A stretch of 64,000 nucleotides of DNA from Dechloromonas sp. (GTDB lineage: Bacteria > Pseudomonadota > Gammaproteobacteria > Burkholderiales > Rhodocyclaceae), in the NCBI GenBank assembly GCA_028687035.1, contig JAQUAX010000001.1:343778-407777 (forward strand). Direction: 5' to 3'. The position numbers were made by a program, and so were the translations under genes. Positions within the stretch are counted from its first letter, which is position 1, and each line of letters begins with the position of its first letter. Below the pieces are notes generated by a model. The model was not told where the DNA came from. It worked only from the letters and a program-made list of their open reading frames with translations, and made no database searches. Of this stretch, positions 18,420 to 35,828 are shown in pieces.

Positions 18420-19859
18420 ATGCCTTCGATTGTTCCTGTGATCCTGTCCGGCGGTTCGGGCACGCGCCTTTGGCCGCTTTCCCGCGAGAAATATCCAAAG
18501 CAATTGCTGCCGCTGGTCGGTGAGCAGTCAATGCTGCAGGCGAGCGTGGTGAGGACCGACGGCATTACCGGACTGGTGGATCCGCTACTGGTCTGCAACG
18601 AGGAGCATCGTTTCGTCGTGGCTGAGCAGGTACGCCTGCTCGGCAAGCGCGGGCGGCTGATCCTGGAGCCGGTCGGGCGCAATACCGCGCCGGCCCTTAC
18701 GTTGGCCGCGCTGCTGGCTGGCTGCGAGGGAGATGATCCGGTGCTGGTCGTGATGCCGGCGGATCACGTGATCCTTGATGGCGACGCGTTCCGTGATGCG
18801 GTCGCTCACGCTGCAGTGCTTGCCGAGGCCGGCAGGGCGGTGACCTTCGGCATCACGCCGGATTGCCCGGAGACTGGCTATGGCTACATCCGCAAGGGAT
18901 CGTCGGTTGCCGGCAGCGCGAATGCATTCGAACTGGCGCAGTTCGTCGAGAAGCCGGGGCGCGAAACGGCGCAGGCCTACCTCGATTCGGGCGAGTATCT
19001 GTGGAATAGCGGGCTGTTCGTGATGAAGGCATCGGTCTGGCTGGATGCGCTGGCCATCTGCCGCCCGGATATCCTGGCAGCTTGCCGCGATGCACTCGAG
19101 GCGGGCGCGCAGGATGGCGATTTCGTTCGCGTGGACCAGAATCTGTTCGCTGCCTGCCCGGCCGATTCGATCGACTATGCGGTCATGGAACGGCTGACCG
19201 CCGGCATCCCCGGTCTGCCTCCCTGTGCGGTGATCCCGCTGGCGGCCGGTTGGTCGGATGTCGGGGCGTGGGATGCTTTGTGGAAGGTGCTGCCCAAATC
19301 TCCGGATGGCAATGCCTCGCGGGGCGATGTGCTGCTCGAAGCCTGCCGCGACACGCTGGCCATTTCCGAAAGCCGGCTGGTGGCGTGCGTTGGAGTCAGC
19401 AATCTGGTCGTGGTCGAGACCGATGACGCGGTGCTGGTCGTTCACCACGATGCGACCCAGGATGTGAAAAAGGTCGTCGAGCGCCTGAAGGCAGCGCAGC
19501 GCAGCGTCGCACAGTGGCACCGCAAGGTTTACCGGCCGTGGGGCTGGTACGACGGCGTCGATGCTGGTCAGCGTTTCCAGGTCAAGCGTATCTGGGTTGA
19601 GCCGGGCGCCTCGCTGTCGCTCCAGATGCATCACCATCGTGCCGAGCACTGGGTCGTGGTCAGCGGAACGGCCCGGGTCACCAAGGGCGACGAGACTTTC
19701 CTCGTTTCCGAAAACCAGTCGACATACATTCCGCTGGGCGTCGTTCACCGCCTGGAAAACCCCGGCATCGTGCCACTCGAGATGATCGAGGTGCAGTCCG
19801 GAAGCTATCTCGGCGAGGACGACATCGTTCGTTTCGAGGACAGCTATGGTCGCGGTTGA
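18420..19859 (+). CDS. manC: Mannose-1-phosphate guanylyltransferase / mannose-6-phosphate isomerase
   Basis: A 479-residue bifunctional enzyme giving GDP-mannose. The N-terminal nucleotidyltransferase has GGSGTRLWPLSREKYPKQLL at 10-29. The C-terminal type II PMI cupin has KVYRPWGWYDGVD and QMHHHRAEHW metal ligands. It lies in line with rmlBDAC, pointing to a mannose- and rhamnose-containing surface glycan. No phosphomannomutase or glycosyltransferase is in the window. Its last 14 nt overlap the flavin reductase gene. Confidence 0.95.
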   Translation: MPSIVPVILSGGSGTRLWPLSREKYPKQLLPLVGEQSMLQASVVRTDGITGLVDPLLVCNEEHRFVVAEQVRLLGKRGRLILEPVGRNTAPALTLAALLAGCEGDDPVLVVMPADHVILDGDAFRDAVAHAAVLAEAGRAVTFGITPDCPETGYGYIRKGSSVAGSANAFELAQFVEKPGRETAQAYLDSGEYLWNSGLFVMKASVWLDALAICRPDILAACRDALEAGAQDGDFVRVDQNLFAACPADSIDYAVMERLTAGIPGLPPCAVIPLAAGWSDVGAWDALWKVLPKSPDGNASRGDVLLEACRDTLAISESRLVACVGVSNLVVVETDDAVLVVHHDATQDVKKVVERLKAAQRSVAQWHRKVYRPWGWYDGVDAGQRFQVKRIWVEPGASLSLQMHHHRAEHWVVVSGTARVTKGDETFLVSENQSTYIPLGVVHRLENPGIVPLEMIEVQSGSYLGEDDIVRFEDSYGRG

Positions 19860-20436
19860 GCAGCACGGGGCTCTGCCGGTCGACCTGGCCAAGGCCTACC
19901 TGCTGCTCAATCACGGACCGGTGACGCTGGTGTCCACGGCGCACGGCGGTCGGTGCAACGTGATGGCGGCGGCGTGGACGATGCCGTTGGATTTCTCGCC
20001 GCCCAAGGTCGCCGTGGTGATCGACCGGCAGACGCTGACCCGCGAATTGATCGAGGCGAGCGGCGAGTTCGTGCTCAACGTGCCTTGCCGGGCGATCGCC
20101 GGGCAGGTGCTGGCGGCCGGCTCGCGCAGCGGTCGCGATGGCGACAAGTTCGCCGCGCTCGGCCTCGGGGCACTGCCGGGGACGCTGGTCGGCGCGCCCC
20201 GGGTCGAGGGCTGCGTCGCCTGGCTGGAATGCCGGGTGATTCCGGAACAGCACAACGAACAGGCCTACGACCTGTTCGTCGCCGAGGTCGTCGCGGCCTG
20301 GGCCGATCCGCGGGTGTTTTCCGAGGGGCGCTGGCATTTCGCCGACGACCGGCTGCGTACCATCCACTATCTGGCCGGCGGTGCTTTCCTGGCTTCCGGC
20401 GAGGCCTTCGAAACCCCATCGGGCCTGGGGTCATGA
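19846..20436 (+). CDS. Flavin reductase-like (flavoredoxin) domain protein
   Basis: A 196-residue protein of the FMN-binding split-barrel flavin reductase/flavoredoxin family: GPVTLVSTAHGGRCNVMAAAW and FSPPKVAVVID near the N-terminus, then FVLNVP. Such proteins bind FMN and reduce flavin or pass electrons in redox reactions; the partner is unknown. GAGGACAGCT precedes the ATG, which lies inside manC. It is probably cotranscribed with the DUF2249 and membrane protein genes that follow. Confidence 0.85.
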   Translation: MVAVEQHGALPVDLAKAYLLLNHGPVTLVSTAHGGRCNVMAAAWTMPLDFSPPKVAVVIDRQTLTRELIEASGEFVLNVPCRAIAGQVLAAGSRSGRDGDKFAALGLGALPGTLVGAPRVEGCVAWLECRVIPEQHNEQAYDLFVAEVVAAWADPRVFSEGRWHFADDRLRTIHYLAGGAFLASGEAFETPSGLGS

Positions 20437-20509
20437 CGACGCGCATCAAGGAAAGGGGCGGCTGCGGGCGGCAGAATGCGGCTTCGTTCAACCCCCTGCC
20501 GGAGCTGCA

Positions 20510-20776
20510 ATGACCACCATCCACGCCTGCAACCATTCGACCCCCGAGGGCCTGTATCCCTTCGACGCGCGCGGCGTCGCCAAGCGTTTCCGCCACGCCG
20601 CGATTTTCGGCGCACTGGAAGCCCTGATGCCGGGCGAGACCATGCGTTTCTGCAACGATCACGATCCGCTGCCGCTGCTCGCCCAGATGCAGCAGCGCTA
20701 CGGCGACCAGGTCGCCGTCGAGTACCGCCAGCGCGAGCCGGGCGCCATCGTGATCGACTTCAAGGTGGTCGGCTGA
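20510..20776 (+). CDS. DUF2249 domain protein
   Basis: An 88-residue protein matching DUF2249: LYPFDARGVAKRFRHAAIF, a FCNDHDPLPLLAQMQQRY core and a C-terminal beta strand. These small proteins often sit near denitrification or nitric-oxide genes (nnrS, hemerythrin), and some are fused to hemerythrin; the reaction is unknown. The ATG at 20510 has CCGGAG 6 nt upstream and agrees with the family start; an upstream ATG at 20381 would overlap the flavin reductase. Its stop is directly followed by the TTG start of the membrane protein gene. Confidence 0.85.
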   Translation: MTTIHACNHSTPEGLYPFDARGVAKRFRHAAIFGALEALMPGETMRFCNDHDPLPLLAQMQQRYGDQVAVEYRQREPGAIVIDFKVVG

Positions 20777-21904
20777 TTGGTCGCGACGGCGAGCCTGACC
20801 CTGCTCGCACTGCTCGGCAGCGTCGCGCTGACGCTGTCCGGGCTCGGGACGCCGCTCGCCGTCGCCCATCTTGCCTTCGCCGTCGGCATCGTGCCGCTGA
20901 TTTTCGCGGCGATGATCCATTTCGTGCCGGTGCTGACGCGCACCGGCGACCCGCAGGCCGCCATCGGCCGCGTGCCGCGCCTGGCGCAACTGGCCGGACT
21001 GGCCGCCGTTCTGGCAATGCAGGGCTGGCTGCCGCATGCCGTGCTCTACGTCGCGGCCGCGGTCGACCTGCTGCTCGCCGGTTTTTTGCTGAACTGGATC
21101 GCCGGGCGCAGCCGCCTGGCGCTCGGTTCGCCGCATCCGGGCTGGCGCTGGTACGGCGCAGCGCTCGGCTGCCTGATGCTGGCGCTCGCCGCGATCCTGC
21201 TGCAGTCGGCCTGGCCGGCCTACTGGCTGCCGCTGCGGCGCTTCCACCTGCACCTCAATCTGCTCGGCCTGGTCGGCCTGGCGGCGCTCGGCACCTTGCC
21301 GGTGCTGCTGCCGACCGCGCTCGGCCGGCCGGATCCGGAGGCCGCCGGCTGGCTGCGCCGGCGTCTGTGGCCGACCGCCGGCGGCGCCCTGCTGGTCGCG
21401 GCCGGCTGCGCGATCGCCTGGCCTTATGCCGTTCCCGGCGCGCTGCTGCTGTTCGTCGTGGCGCTCGGCCTGGGCGGACAATGGCTGCGCCGTTTCGGTC
21501 CGCGCGCGCTGTTCGCCGATGGCGTCGCCGCGTCGCTGTCGGCCGCAATTATCGGGCTGCTGCTCAACCTGTCGGCCGGCGTCCTGCACGGCGCGGGCAT
21601 CAGCGACGACGCGCGGACGACGCTGCTGGCCTGGGCGGCCGGCTTCCTGCTGCCGCTGGTCAGCGGTGCGCTGGCCCAGTTGCTGCCGGTCTGGTGGCGG
21701 CCGGGGCCGCAAACGCCGGCCCGGCCGGCGATGCGCCGCTGCCTGGCGGCGACCGGCACCTGGCGCGGCGCGCTGTTCGTCGCTGCCGCCGTCGCCTTGC
21801 TGACCGGCCAGCCGGCCGTGGCCGCCGCCTGCGTCGGCACCGGGATCGCGCTGTTCGCGATTGGACTGCTGCAAGCCGTGCGTATCCTGCGGTCGACGCG
21901 GTAA
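20777..21904 (+). CDS. Polytopic membrane protein, about 12 segments, NnrS-like or heme-copper-related
   Basis: A 375-residue, very hydrophobic protein with roughly 12 predicted membrane helices. A His-bearing stretch near 155-180 (FHLHLNLLGLVGLAALGTL) is followed by PVLLPTALGR. I recall a similar HxHLNLxGxVGLxxLGTLxxLxPT motif in membrane domains fused to actinobacterial copper oxidases, and the length and topology resemble NnrS. Heme or copper binding is therefore possible but unproven. The only start in place is TTG at 20777, immediately after and in frame with the DUF2249 stop, which implies tight coupling or stop readthrough. Confidence 0.6.
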   Translation: MVATASLTLLALLGSVALTLSGLGTPLAVAHLAFAVGIVPLIFAAMIHFVPVLTRTGDPQAAIGRVPRLAQLAGLAAVLAMQGWLPHAVLYVAAAVDLLLAGFLLNWIAGRSRLALGSPHPGWRWYGAALGCLMLALAAILLQSAWPAYWLPLRRFHLHLNLLGLVGLAALGTLPVLLPTALGRPDPEAAGWLRRRLWPTAGGALLVAAGCAIAWPYAVPGALLLFVVALGLGGQWLRRFGPRALFADGVAASLSAAIIGLLLNLSAGVLHGAGISDDARTTLLAWAAGFLLPLVSGALAQLLPVWWRPGPQTPARPAMRRCLAATGTWRGALFVAAAVALLTGQPAVAAACVGTGIALFAIGLLQAVRILRSTR

Positions 21905-21937
21905 AATCGCGTCTTTTCGCTTTTCAGGGCTGACGCC

Positions 21938-23365
21938 ATGCGCTACCTCTCGACCCGCGGCAACGCCGCGCCCCAGGCTTTCTGCGACATCCTCCTCGGC
22001 GGCCTGGCGCCGGACGGCGGCCTCTACCTGCCGGAGAGCTACCCGCAGGTCAGCCGCGCCGAGCTCGACGCCTGGCGCCAGCTGTCCTACGCCGACCTGG
22101 CATTCGAAATCCTGTCGAAGTTCATCACCGACATCCCGGCCGCCGACCTCAAGGCCATCGTCGCCAGGACCTACACCGCCGACGTCTATCGCTTCACCCG
22201 CAACGGCGGCGACGCGGCGCAGATCACGCCGCTGACCAAGCTCGAAGACGGCCTGTACACGCAGGAACTCTCCAACGGCCCGACGCTCGCCTTCAAGGAC
22301 ATGGCGATGCAGCTCCTGGGCAATCTCTTCGAGTACGTGCTCGACCAGCGCGGCGAATCGATCAACATCCTCGGCGCGACCTCCGGCGACACCGGCTCGG
22401 CCGCCGAGTACGCGATGCGCGGCAAGCACAACGTCAAGGTCTTCATGCTGTCGCCGGACGGCAAGATGAGCGCCTTCCAGCGCGCCCAGATGTATTCGCT
22501 GACCGACGCCAACATCTTCAACATCGCCGTGCGCGGCATGTTCGACGACGCCCAGGACATCGTCAAGGCGGTTTCCAACGACGCCGCGTTCAAGAAGCAG
22601 TACAAGATCGGCGCCGTCAATTCGATCAACTGGGCGCGCGTCGCGGCGCAGATCGTCTATTACTTCCAGGGCTACTTCCTGGCCACGAAGTCGAACGACG
22701 AAGAGGTCGCCTTCTGCGTGCCGTCCGGCAACTTCGGCAACATCTGCGCCGGCCACATCGCGCGCCAGATGGGCCTGCCGATCGCCAGGCTGGTGCTCGC
22801 CACCAACGAGAACGACGTGCTCGACGAGTTCTTCAAGACCGGCGTCTATCGCCCGCGCACCTCGAAGGAAACCAGCGTCACCTCCAGCCCGTCGATGGAC
22901 ATTTCCAAGGCCTCGAACTTCGAGCGCTTCGTTTTCGACCTGGTCGGCCGCGACCCGGCCGTCGTCCGCGAGCTGTGGGCCAAGGTCGATCAGGGCCAGG
23001 CCTTCGACCTGTCGGGCACCGACTACTGGGCGACGATGCCGCAGTTCGGCTTCGTTTCCGGGCGCAGCACGCACGCCGACCGCCTGGCGACGATCCGCCT
23101 GGCCAACGAGAAGTACGGCGTGATGCTCGACACCCACACCGCCGACGGCCTCAAGGTCGCGCTGGAAAACCGCCAGCCGGGCCAGACGATGATCGTGCTG
23201 GAAACCGCGCAGCCGGCCAAGTTCGAGGAAACCATCCGCGAGGCGCTGGGCTGCGAGCCGGTGCGCCCGGCGGAACTCGCCGGCATCGAGAAGCTCGAGC
23301 AGCACGTCGTGGTCATGGACCCGGACGTCGCCGCGATCAAGCAGTTCGTCGTCGAGCGCGTCTGA
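21938..23365 (+). CDS. thrC: Threonine synthase
   Basis: Converts O-phosphohomoserine to threonine. The 475-residue fold-type II PLP enzyme is of the long (E. coli-like) class. NGPTLAFKDMAMQLLGN holds the PLP Lys, GATSGDTGSAAEYA the phosphate loop, and VPSGNFGNICAG a further cofactor region. It is usually adjacent to hom in related genomes; here 7.1 kb of sugar-nucleotide and other genes lie between. A terminator follows. Confidence 0.97.
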   Translation: MRYLSTRGNAAPQAFCDILLGGLAPDGGLYLPESYPQVSRAELDAWRQLSYADLAFEILSKFITDIPAADLKAIVARTYTADVYRFTRNGGDAAQITPLTKLEDGLYTQELSNGPTLAFKDMAMQLLGNLFEYVLDQRGESINILGATSGDTGSAAEYAMRGKHNVKVFMLSPDGKMSAFQRAQMYSLTDANIFNIAVRGMFDDAQDIVKAVSNDAAFKKQYKIGAVNSINWARVAAQIVYYFQGYFLATKSNDEEVAFCVPSGNFGNICAGHIARQMGLPIARLVLATNENDVLDEFFKTGVYRPRTSKETSVTSSPSMDISKASNFERFVFDLVGRDPAVVRELWAKVDQGQAFDLSGTDYWATMPQFGFVSGRSTHADRLATIRLANEKYGVMLDTHTADGLKVALENRQPGQTMIVLETAQPAKFEETIREALGCEPVRPAELAGIEKLEQHVVVMDPDVAAIKQFVVERV

Positions 23366-23388
23366 CGCCGGCCTGCGCCAAACCCGAG

Positions 23389-23412
23389 GGGCAGCCGCGG
23401 CTGCCCTTTTTC
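23389..23412 (+). terminator. Terminator after thrC
   Basis: GGGCAGCCG / CGGCTGCCC, a perfect 9-bp inverted repeat without a spacer, followed by TTTTTCTT. Confidence 0.8.
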
Positions 23413-23425
23413 TTGGAGAAAACCG

Positions 23426-24052
23426 ATGAGCCAGTTCGATCACGAAGTCTTCTGGTCGGCGCGTTACCGCGACAGCGGCGACGACTACCTGTTCGGCACC
23501 GCGCCCAACCGTTTCCTGGCCGGCCAGGCCGAACGCTTCGGCGCCGGCATGCAGGTGCTGACGGTGGCCGACGGCGAAGGGCGCAACGCCGTCTGGCTGG
23601 CCGAGCAGGGCTGCGCGGTGACGGCGACCGAAATCTCGCCGATGGCGCTGGAAAAAGCGGCCAGGCTGGCGCGCGGCCGGCATGTCGCGGTCGACTTCGT
23701 GCAGGTCGACATTTTGAACTGGGACTGGCCGGTCGAGGCTTACGATGCGGTGGTCGGCATCTTCATCCAGTTCGCGACGCCGGCCGAGCGGCCGCGCCAG
23801 ATCGCCGGCATGCAGCTGGCGACCAAGCCGGGCGGCCTGGTGCTGCTCCACGGCTACACGCCCAAGCAGCTGGAATACAAGACGGGCGGCCCGTCGGCGG
23901 TCGAGAACCTGTACACGGCGGCGATGCTGCGCGAACTGTTCGCCGGCTGGGAAATCCTCGAGCTGCGCGAGCACGAGGACGAAATCGCCGAGGGCACGGC
24001 GCACGCCGGCCGTTCGGCGCTGATCGACCTGGTGGCGAGGAAGCCGGCCTAG
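23426..24052 (+). CDS. Class I SAM-dependent methyltransferase, TehB/thiopurine-type
   Basis: A 208-residue cytoplasmic methyltransferase. Motif I is degenerate (VADGEGRNAVWLAEQG, with DGEGRN in place of the usual G-rich loop), followed by TATEISPMALEKA and DILNW. The N-terminal FWSARYRDSGDDYLFGTAPN block is common in proteins labelled TehB-like or SAM methyltransferase of unknown substrate. It lies alone after the thrC terminator. The substrate cannot be told. Confidence 0.8.
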   Translation: MSQFDHEVFWSARYRDSGDDYLFGTAPNRFLAGQAERFGAGMQVLTVADGEGRNAVWLAEQGCAVTATEISPMALEKAARLARGRHVAVDFVQVDILNWDWPVEAYDAVVGIFIQFATPAERPRQIAGMQLATKPGGLVLLHGYTPKQLEYKTGGPSAVENLYTAAMLRELFAGWEILELREHEDEIAEGTAHAGRSALIDLVARKPA

Positions 24053-24070
24053 GCTTCGCGCCGCGCCATG

Positions 24071-24104
24071 AAAAACGGCGGTTCGCGGACCGCCGTCGTT
24101 TTTT
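24071..24104. terminator. Bidirectional terminator between methyltransferase and nadC
   Basis: AAAAACGGCGGT...ACCGCCGT...TTTTTT with an 8-bp stem and 6-nt loop, between convergent genes. The A tract on one side and T tract on the other let it serve both strands. Confidence 0.85.
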
Positions 24105-24118
24105 GCGCTGGTCCGCCC

Positions 24119-24982
24119 TCAGTCGACGAAGCGCATCGACAGGTCGAGTGCCTTGACGTCCTTGGTCAGCGCGCCGACCGAGATGCGGTCGACGCCGGTC
24201 TCGGCGATGCCGCGGATGGTTTCCAGCGTGACGTTGCCGGAGGCTTCGAGCACGGCGCGCCCGGCATTGATCGCCGCCGCCTCGCGCATCATGTCCAGCG
24301 TGAAGTTGTCGAGCAGCACCATCGTCGCGCCGGCGGCCAGCGCCTGCTGCAGCTCGTCCAGGCTTTCGACCTCGATCTGGATGAACTTGCAGCGGTCGGC
24401 CGCCGCCGCAGCCACTTTTTGCGCCGCGGCCATCGCCGGGGCGATGCCGCCGGCGGCGTGGATGTGGTTTTCCTTGATCAGGATCGCGTCCCACAGCGCC
24501 AGCCGGTGGTTGCCGCCGCCGCCGGCACGCACCGCGTATTTCTGCGCGATGCGCAGGCCGGGCAGGGTCTTGCGGGTGTCGACGACCTGCGCCCTGGTGC
24601 CGGCGATCGCGTCGGCGTAGATGCGCGCCTTGCTGGCGACGGCCGACAGCAGTTGCAGGAAGTTCAGCGCGCTGCGCTCGGCGGTGAGCAGCGCACGGCC
24701 GTTGCCTTCGATTTCGCAGAGCAGCTGGTTGGCGGCGATGCGCTCGCCGTCGGCGGCGTGCCAGGTCACCGTCGCGCTCGGGTCGAGGCGGGCGACGCAT
24801 TCGTCGAACCACGCCGTGCCGCACAGCACGCCGGCTTCGCGGCAGATCACCGTGGCGCGGACCCGGCGTTCGCCCGGCACCAGGCTGGCGGTCAGGTCAC
24901 CGGGACCGACGTCCTCGGCCAGCGCGGCGGCGACGTTGCGGGAAATTTCCTCGGCGAGCGGGTAGTCGAAGGTTAGGGTCAT
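24119..24982 (-). CDS. nadC: Nicotinate-nucleotide pyrophosphorylase (quinolinate phosphoribosyltransferase)
   Basis: Forms nicotinate mononucleotide from quinolinate and PRPP in de novo NAD synthesis. The 287-residue enzyme has the conserved DTRKTLPGLRIAQKYAVRAGG region (quoted in part: TRKTLPGLRIAQKYAV), ILIKENHI, and the C-terminal GVDRISVGALTK motif. It lies 39 nt downstream of nnr on the same strand, forming an NAD synthesis and repair pair. Confidence 0.97.
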   Translation of the reverse strand: MTLTFDYPLAEEISRNVAAALAEDVGPGDLTASLVPGERRVRATVICREAGVLCGTAWFDECVARLDPSATVTWHAADGERIAANQLLCEIEGNGRALLTAERSALNFLQLLSAVASKARIYADAIAGTRAQVVDTRKTLPGLRIAQKYAVRAGGGGNHRLALWDAILIKENHIHAAGGIAPAMAAAQKVAAAAADRCKFIQIEVESLDELQQALAAGATMVLLDNFTLDMMREAAAINAGRAVLEASGNVTLETIRGIAETGVDRISVGALTKDVKALDLSMRFVD

Positions 24983-25021
24983 GGCAGGGGGGGCAGGCGG
25001 TGGTCCGGAAAGCCGGGCATT

Positions 25022-26499
25022 TTAACGCCTGGCGGCGATCCAGGCATTGAACAGTTGGCGTGCGGCGTCGATGACTTCGCCGGCGGTCAGGCCGACCGGG
25101 CCGATCCCGTCGGCGACCAGGCGGTCGGCGGCGGCGCCGTGCAGGTGCACGGCGGCGAGCAACGCGGCGTCGGCCGGCCAGTTCTGCGCGAGCAGTGCGA
25201 CGACCAGGCCGGTCAGCACGTCGCCCATGCCGGCCGTCGCCATGCCGGGATTGCCGGTGGTATTGATCCACCAGCGGCCGTCGACCGTGGCGACGACGCT
25301 GCCGCAGCCCTTCAGCACGACGTGGCTGGCGTAGCGCCGGGCCAGTTCGCGGGCGGCGCCGACGCGGTCGGCCTGGACTTCGCGGGTCGAGCTTTCGAGC
25401 AGGCGCGCCGCTTCGGCCGGGTGCGGGGTCAGCACGGCCGGCGCGACGCGGTTGTACAGGTTGCCTTCGAGCCGCCCGTCGGTCGCCAGGATGTTCAGCG
25501 CGTCGGCGTCGAGCACGAGCGGCAGCGGGTATTTCAGCGCCTGTTCGAGCAGCCGGACCGCCTCGCCGGACTGGCCGAGGCCGGGGCCGCAGGCGAGCGC
25601 CTGCAGGTCGGCCTGGAACAGCGTATCGACGCGGCGCAGCATCAGTTCCGGCTGCACCGGATCGACGGTGGGCGGCTCGGGATCGAGCAGGCCGACATAG
25701 ACGCGGCCGGTGCCGAGCTTCAGCGCGGCGCGGCCGGCGAGCAGCGCCGCGCCGACCATCGAGCGGCTGCCGCCGAGGATGCCGGCGCCGCCGAAGCTGC
25801 CCTTGTGCGTGTTGTTGCGGCGCGGTTTCAGGCAGGCGGCGAAAGTGGCCGGGGCGATCGTTCCGCCGTCGGGCGCGAAGGGCGGCAGGTCGAGGCCGGC
25901 GACGCGGATTTCGCCGCAATGGTCGGGGCCGTCCGCGGTCAACAGCCCCGGCTTGGCGGAAATGAAGGTGATCGTGTGGCTGGCCCGGATGCATGGCGCG
26001 AAGGCAGCGCCGGAGTCGGCGTTCAGTCCGGACGGGCAGTCGAGCGCGAGCAGCGGGCAGGCGTCGCGGCCGGCCAGCCGGTTGGCGGCGGCGATCAGCT
26101 CGGCGCAGCGGCCTTCCGGCGGCCGGGCAAGCCCGATGCCGAACAGGCCGTCGATGATCAGCCCCCAGTGGGCTTCGTCGGGAATCGCCTCGCCGGTCGT
26201 GCCGCCGGCGGCCAGAAAGCGCTGGCGGGCCGCCGCGGCGTCGGCCGGCAGGCGGCCGGAATCGCCGGCAAAAACGACGTGCACCGCGAAGAAGCGCTCG
26301 CGCAGCAGGCGGGCCGCCTCGAAGGCGTCGCCGCCGTTGTTGCCGGGACCGGCCAGCACCAGCACTGGCCGTTCGCGGTCGACGGCCAGTTCGCCGGCGA
26401 AATCGGCGGCCGCCAGCCCGGCGCGCTGCATCAGCGGCCGGTCGGCGTATTGCGCCTCGATGCGGCGCAGCGCGGGACTGAGGAGGAGGGCGTTCGGGT

Positions 26500-26503
<4 letters not shown>
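25022..26503 (-). CDS. nnr: Bifunctional NAD(P)H-hydrate epimerase / ADP-dependent dehydratase
   Basis: Repairs hydrated, inactive NADHX and NADPHX. The 493-residue fusion has an N-terminal epimerase (YjeF_N) domain with GPGNNGGDAFEAARLL and a C-terminal ribokinase-like dehydratase with GGAGILGGSRSMVGAA, LTPHPAEAARLL and NPGMATAGMGDVLTG. Its ATG overlaps the stop of the hybrid kinase gene (26500-26503), so it depends on the upstream operon. Confidence 0.95.
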
Positions 26504-33636
<7,133 letters not shown>

Positions 33637-33687
33637 CCCAATAATAAGAAACAACTTTAACTAACCTGTGCAACCTTCTGATAATAA

Positions 33688-34980
<1,293 letters not shown>

Positions 34981-34986
34981 ACCCGC

Positions 34987-35280
34987 ATGCGCTGGCTGAC
35001 GGTCGGCCTGCTGGCCCTCATCGGCATCCTCCAGTACCCGCTGTGGCTGGGCAAGGGAGGCTGGCTGAGGGTCTGGGAGTACGACCGTCAATTGCAGCAG
35101 CAGAAGGAAGTGACCCGCGCACTGGAAATCCGGAACGCGGGTCTCGACGCCGAAGTCCGTGACCTGAAGCAGGGTTACGAAGCCATCGAGGAGCGCGCCC
35201 GCTTCGAACTGGGCATGGTCCGGCAGGACGAAAGTTTCGTCCAGATCCCCGAAAACTTCGCGGCAAAACCCGTCAAATAA
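34987..35280 (+). CDS. ftsB: Cell division protein FtsB
   Basis: A 97-residue divisome protein with one N-terminal membrane helix (about 3-22) and a periplasmic coiled coil ([20 protein letters not shown] onwards). It bridges FtsL and FtsQ in the septal ring. Length and place (6 nt after eno) are standard. Confidence 0.93.
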   Translation: MRWLTVGLLALIGILQYPLWLGKGGWLRVWEYDRQLQQQKEVTRALEIRNAGLDAEVRDLKQGYEAIEERARFELGMVRQDESFVQIPENFAAKPVK

Positions 35281-35354
35281 AGGCGTCGACCGCGACAGGG
35301 GCCTCCGCTAGAATGGACCGGGCAATCCCCCGGAGGTCATTCGAGGAGAACAAC

Positions 35355-35828
35355 ATGCTGCTCAAGCCAGGTCAGATGGCACCGCACTTCACGTTGCCGG
35401 ATGCCGATATGGAAACGGTCGATCCGGGCAGTTATCTCGGCAGCAAGCATGTCGTGCTCCTGTTCTATCCGAAGGACGGAACGCCGTGCTGCACGCGCGA
35501 GGTGACCGATTTTTCGGATCACGAGGCCGATTTCCGGCGGCGCGACTGCGTGCTGATCGGCATCAGCCGGGACGATTGCCTGAAGCACGCGGAATTCCGC
35601 GACAAGGAAGGCATCGCGATCCCGCTGCTGTCCGATGCCGAAGGCGCCGTCTGCAAGCAGTATGGCGTCTGGCAGGCCAAGGAGGTGGATGGCCACCGGA
35701 AGTACGGCATCGTCCGTTCCACCTTCATCATCGATCGCGACGGCGTGATCCGCCACGCGCTCTACAACGTCAATTACAAGGGGCACGCGCAGGAAGTGCT
35801 CGCCCTGGTCAAGGAACTCGATAAATGA
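35355..35828 (+). CDS. Peroxiredoxin, AhpC/TSA (BCP/PrxQ-like)
   Basis: A 157-residue thiol peroxidase with the thioredoxin fold and KDGTPCCTREVTDF, where Cys46 is the peroxidatic residue. The usual Gly before it is Cys45, giving a vicinal pair, and the resolving Cys five residues later typical of BCP is missing (Thr51). It may therefore use another resolving thiol. GAGGAGAA precedes the ATG at 35355; the frame is open upstream to 35313. Its stop overlaps the slyD-like ATG. Confidence 0.9.
   Translation: MLLKPGQMAPHFTLPDADMETVDPGSYLGSKHVVLLFYPKDGTPCCTREVTDFSDHEADFRRRDCVLIGISRDDCLKHAEFRDKEGIAIPLLSDAEGAVCKQYGVWQAKEVDGHRKYGIVRSTFIIDRDGVIRHALYNVNYKGHAQEVLALVKELDK

Noticed and set aside
20075..24004. 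A 1309-residue open frame on the minus strand across thrC and its neighbours
   Set aside because: It spans several well-supported plus-strand genes and a terminator, and its composition is Arg/Ala/Gln-rich shadow sequence.
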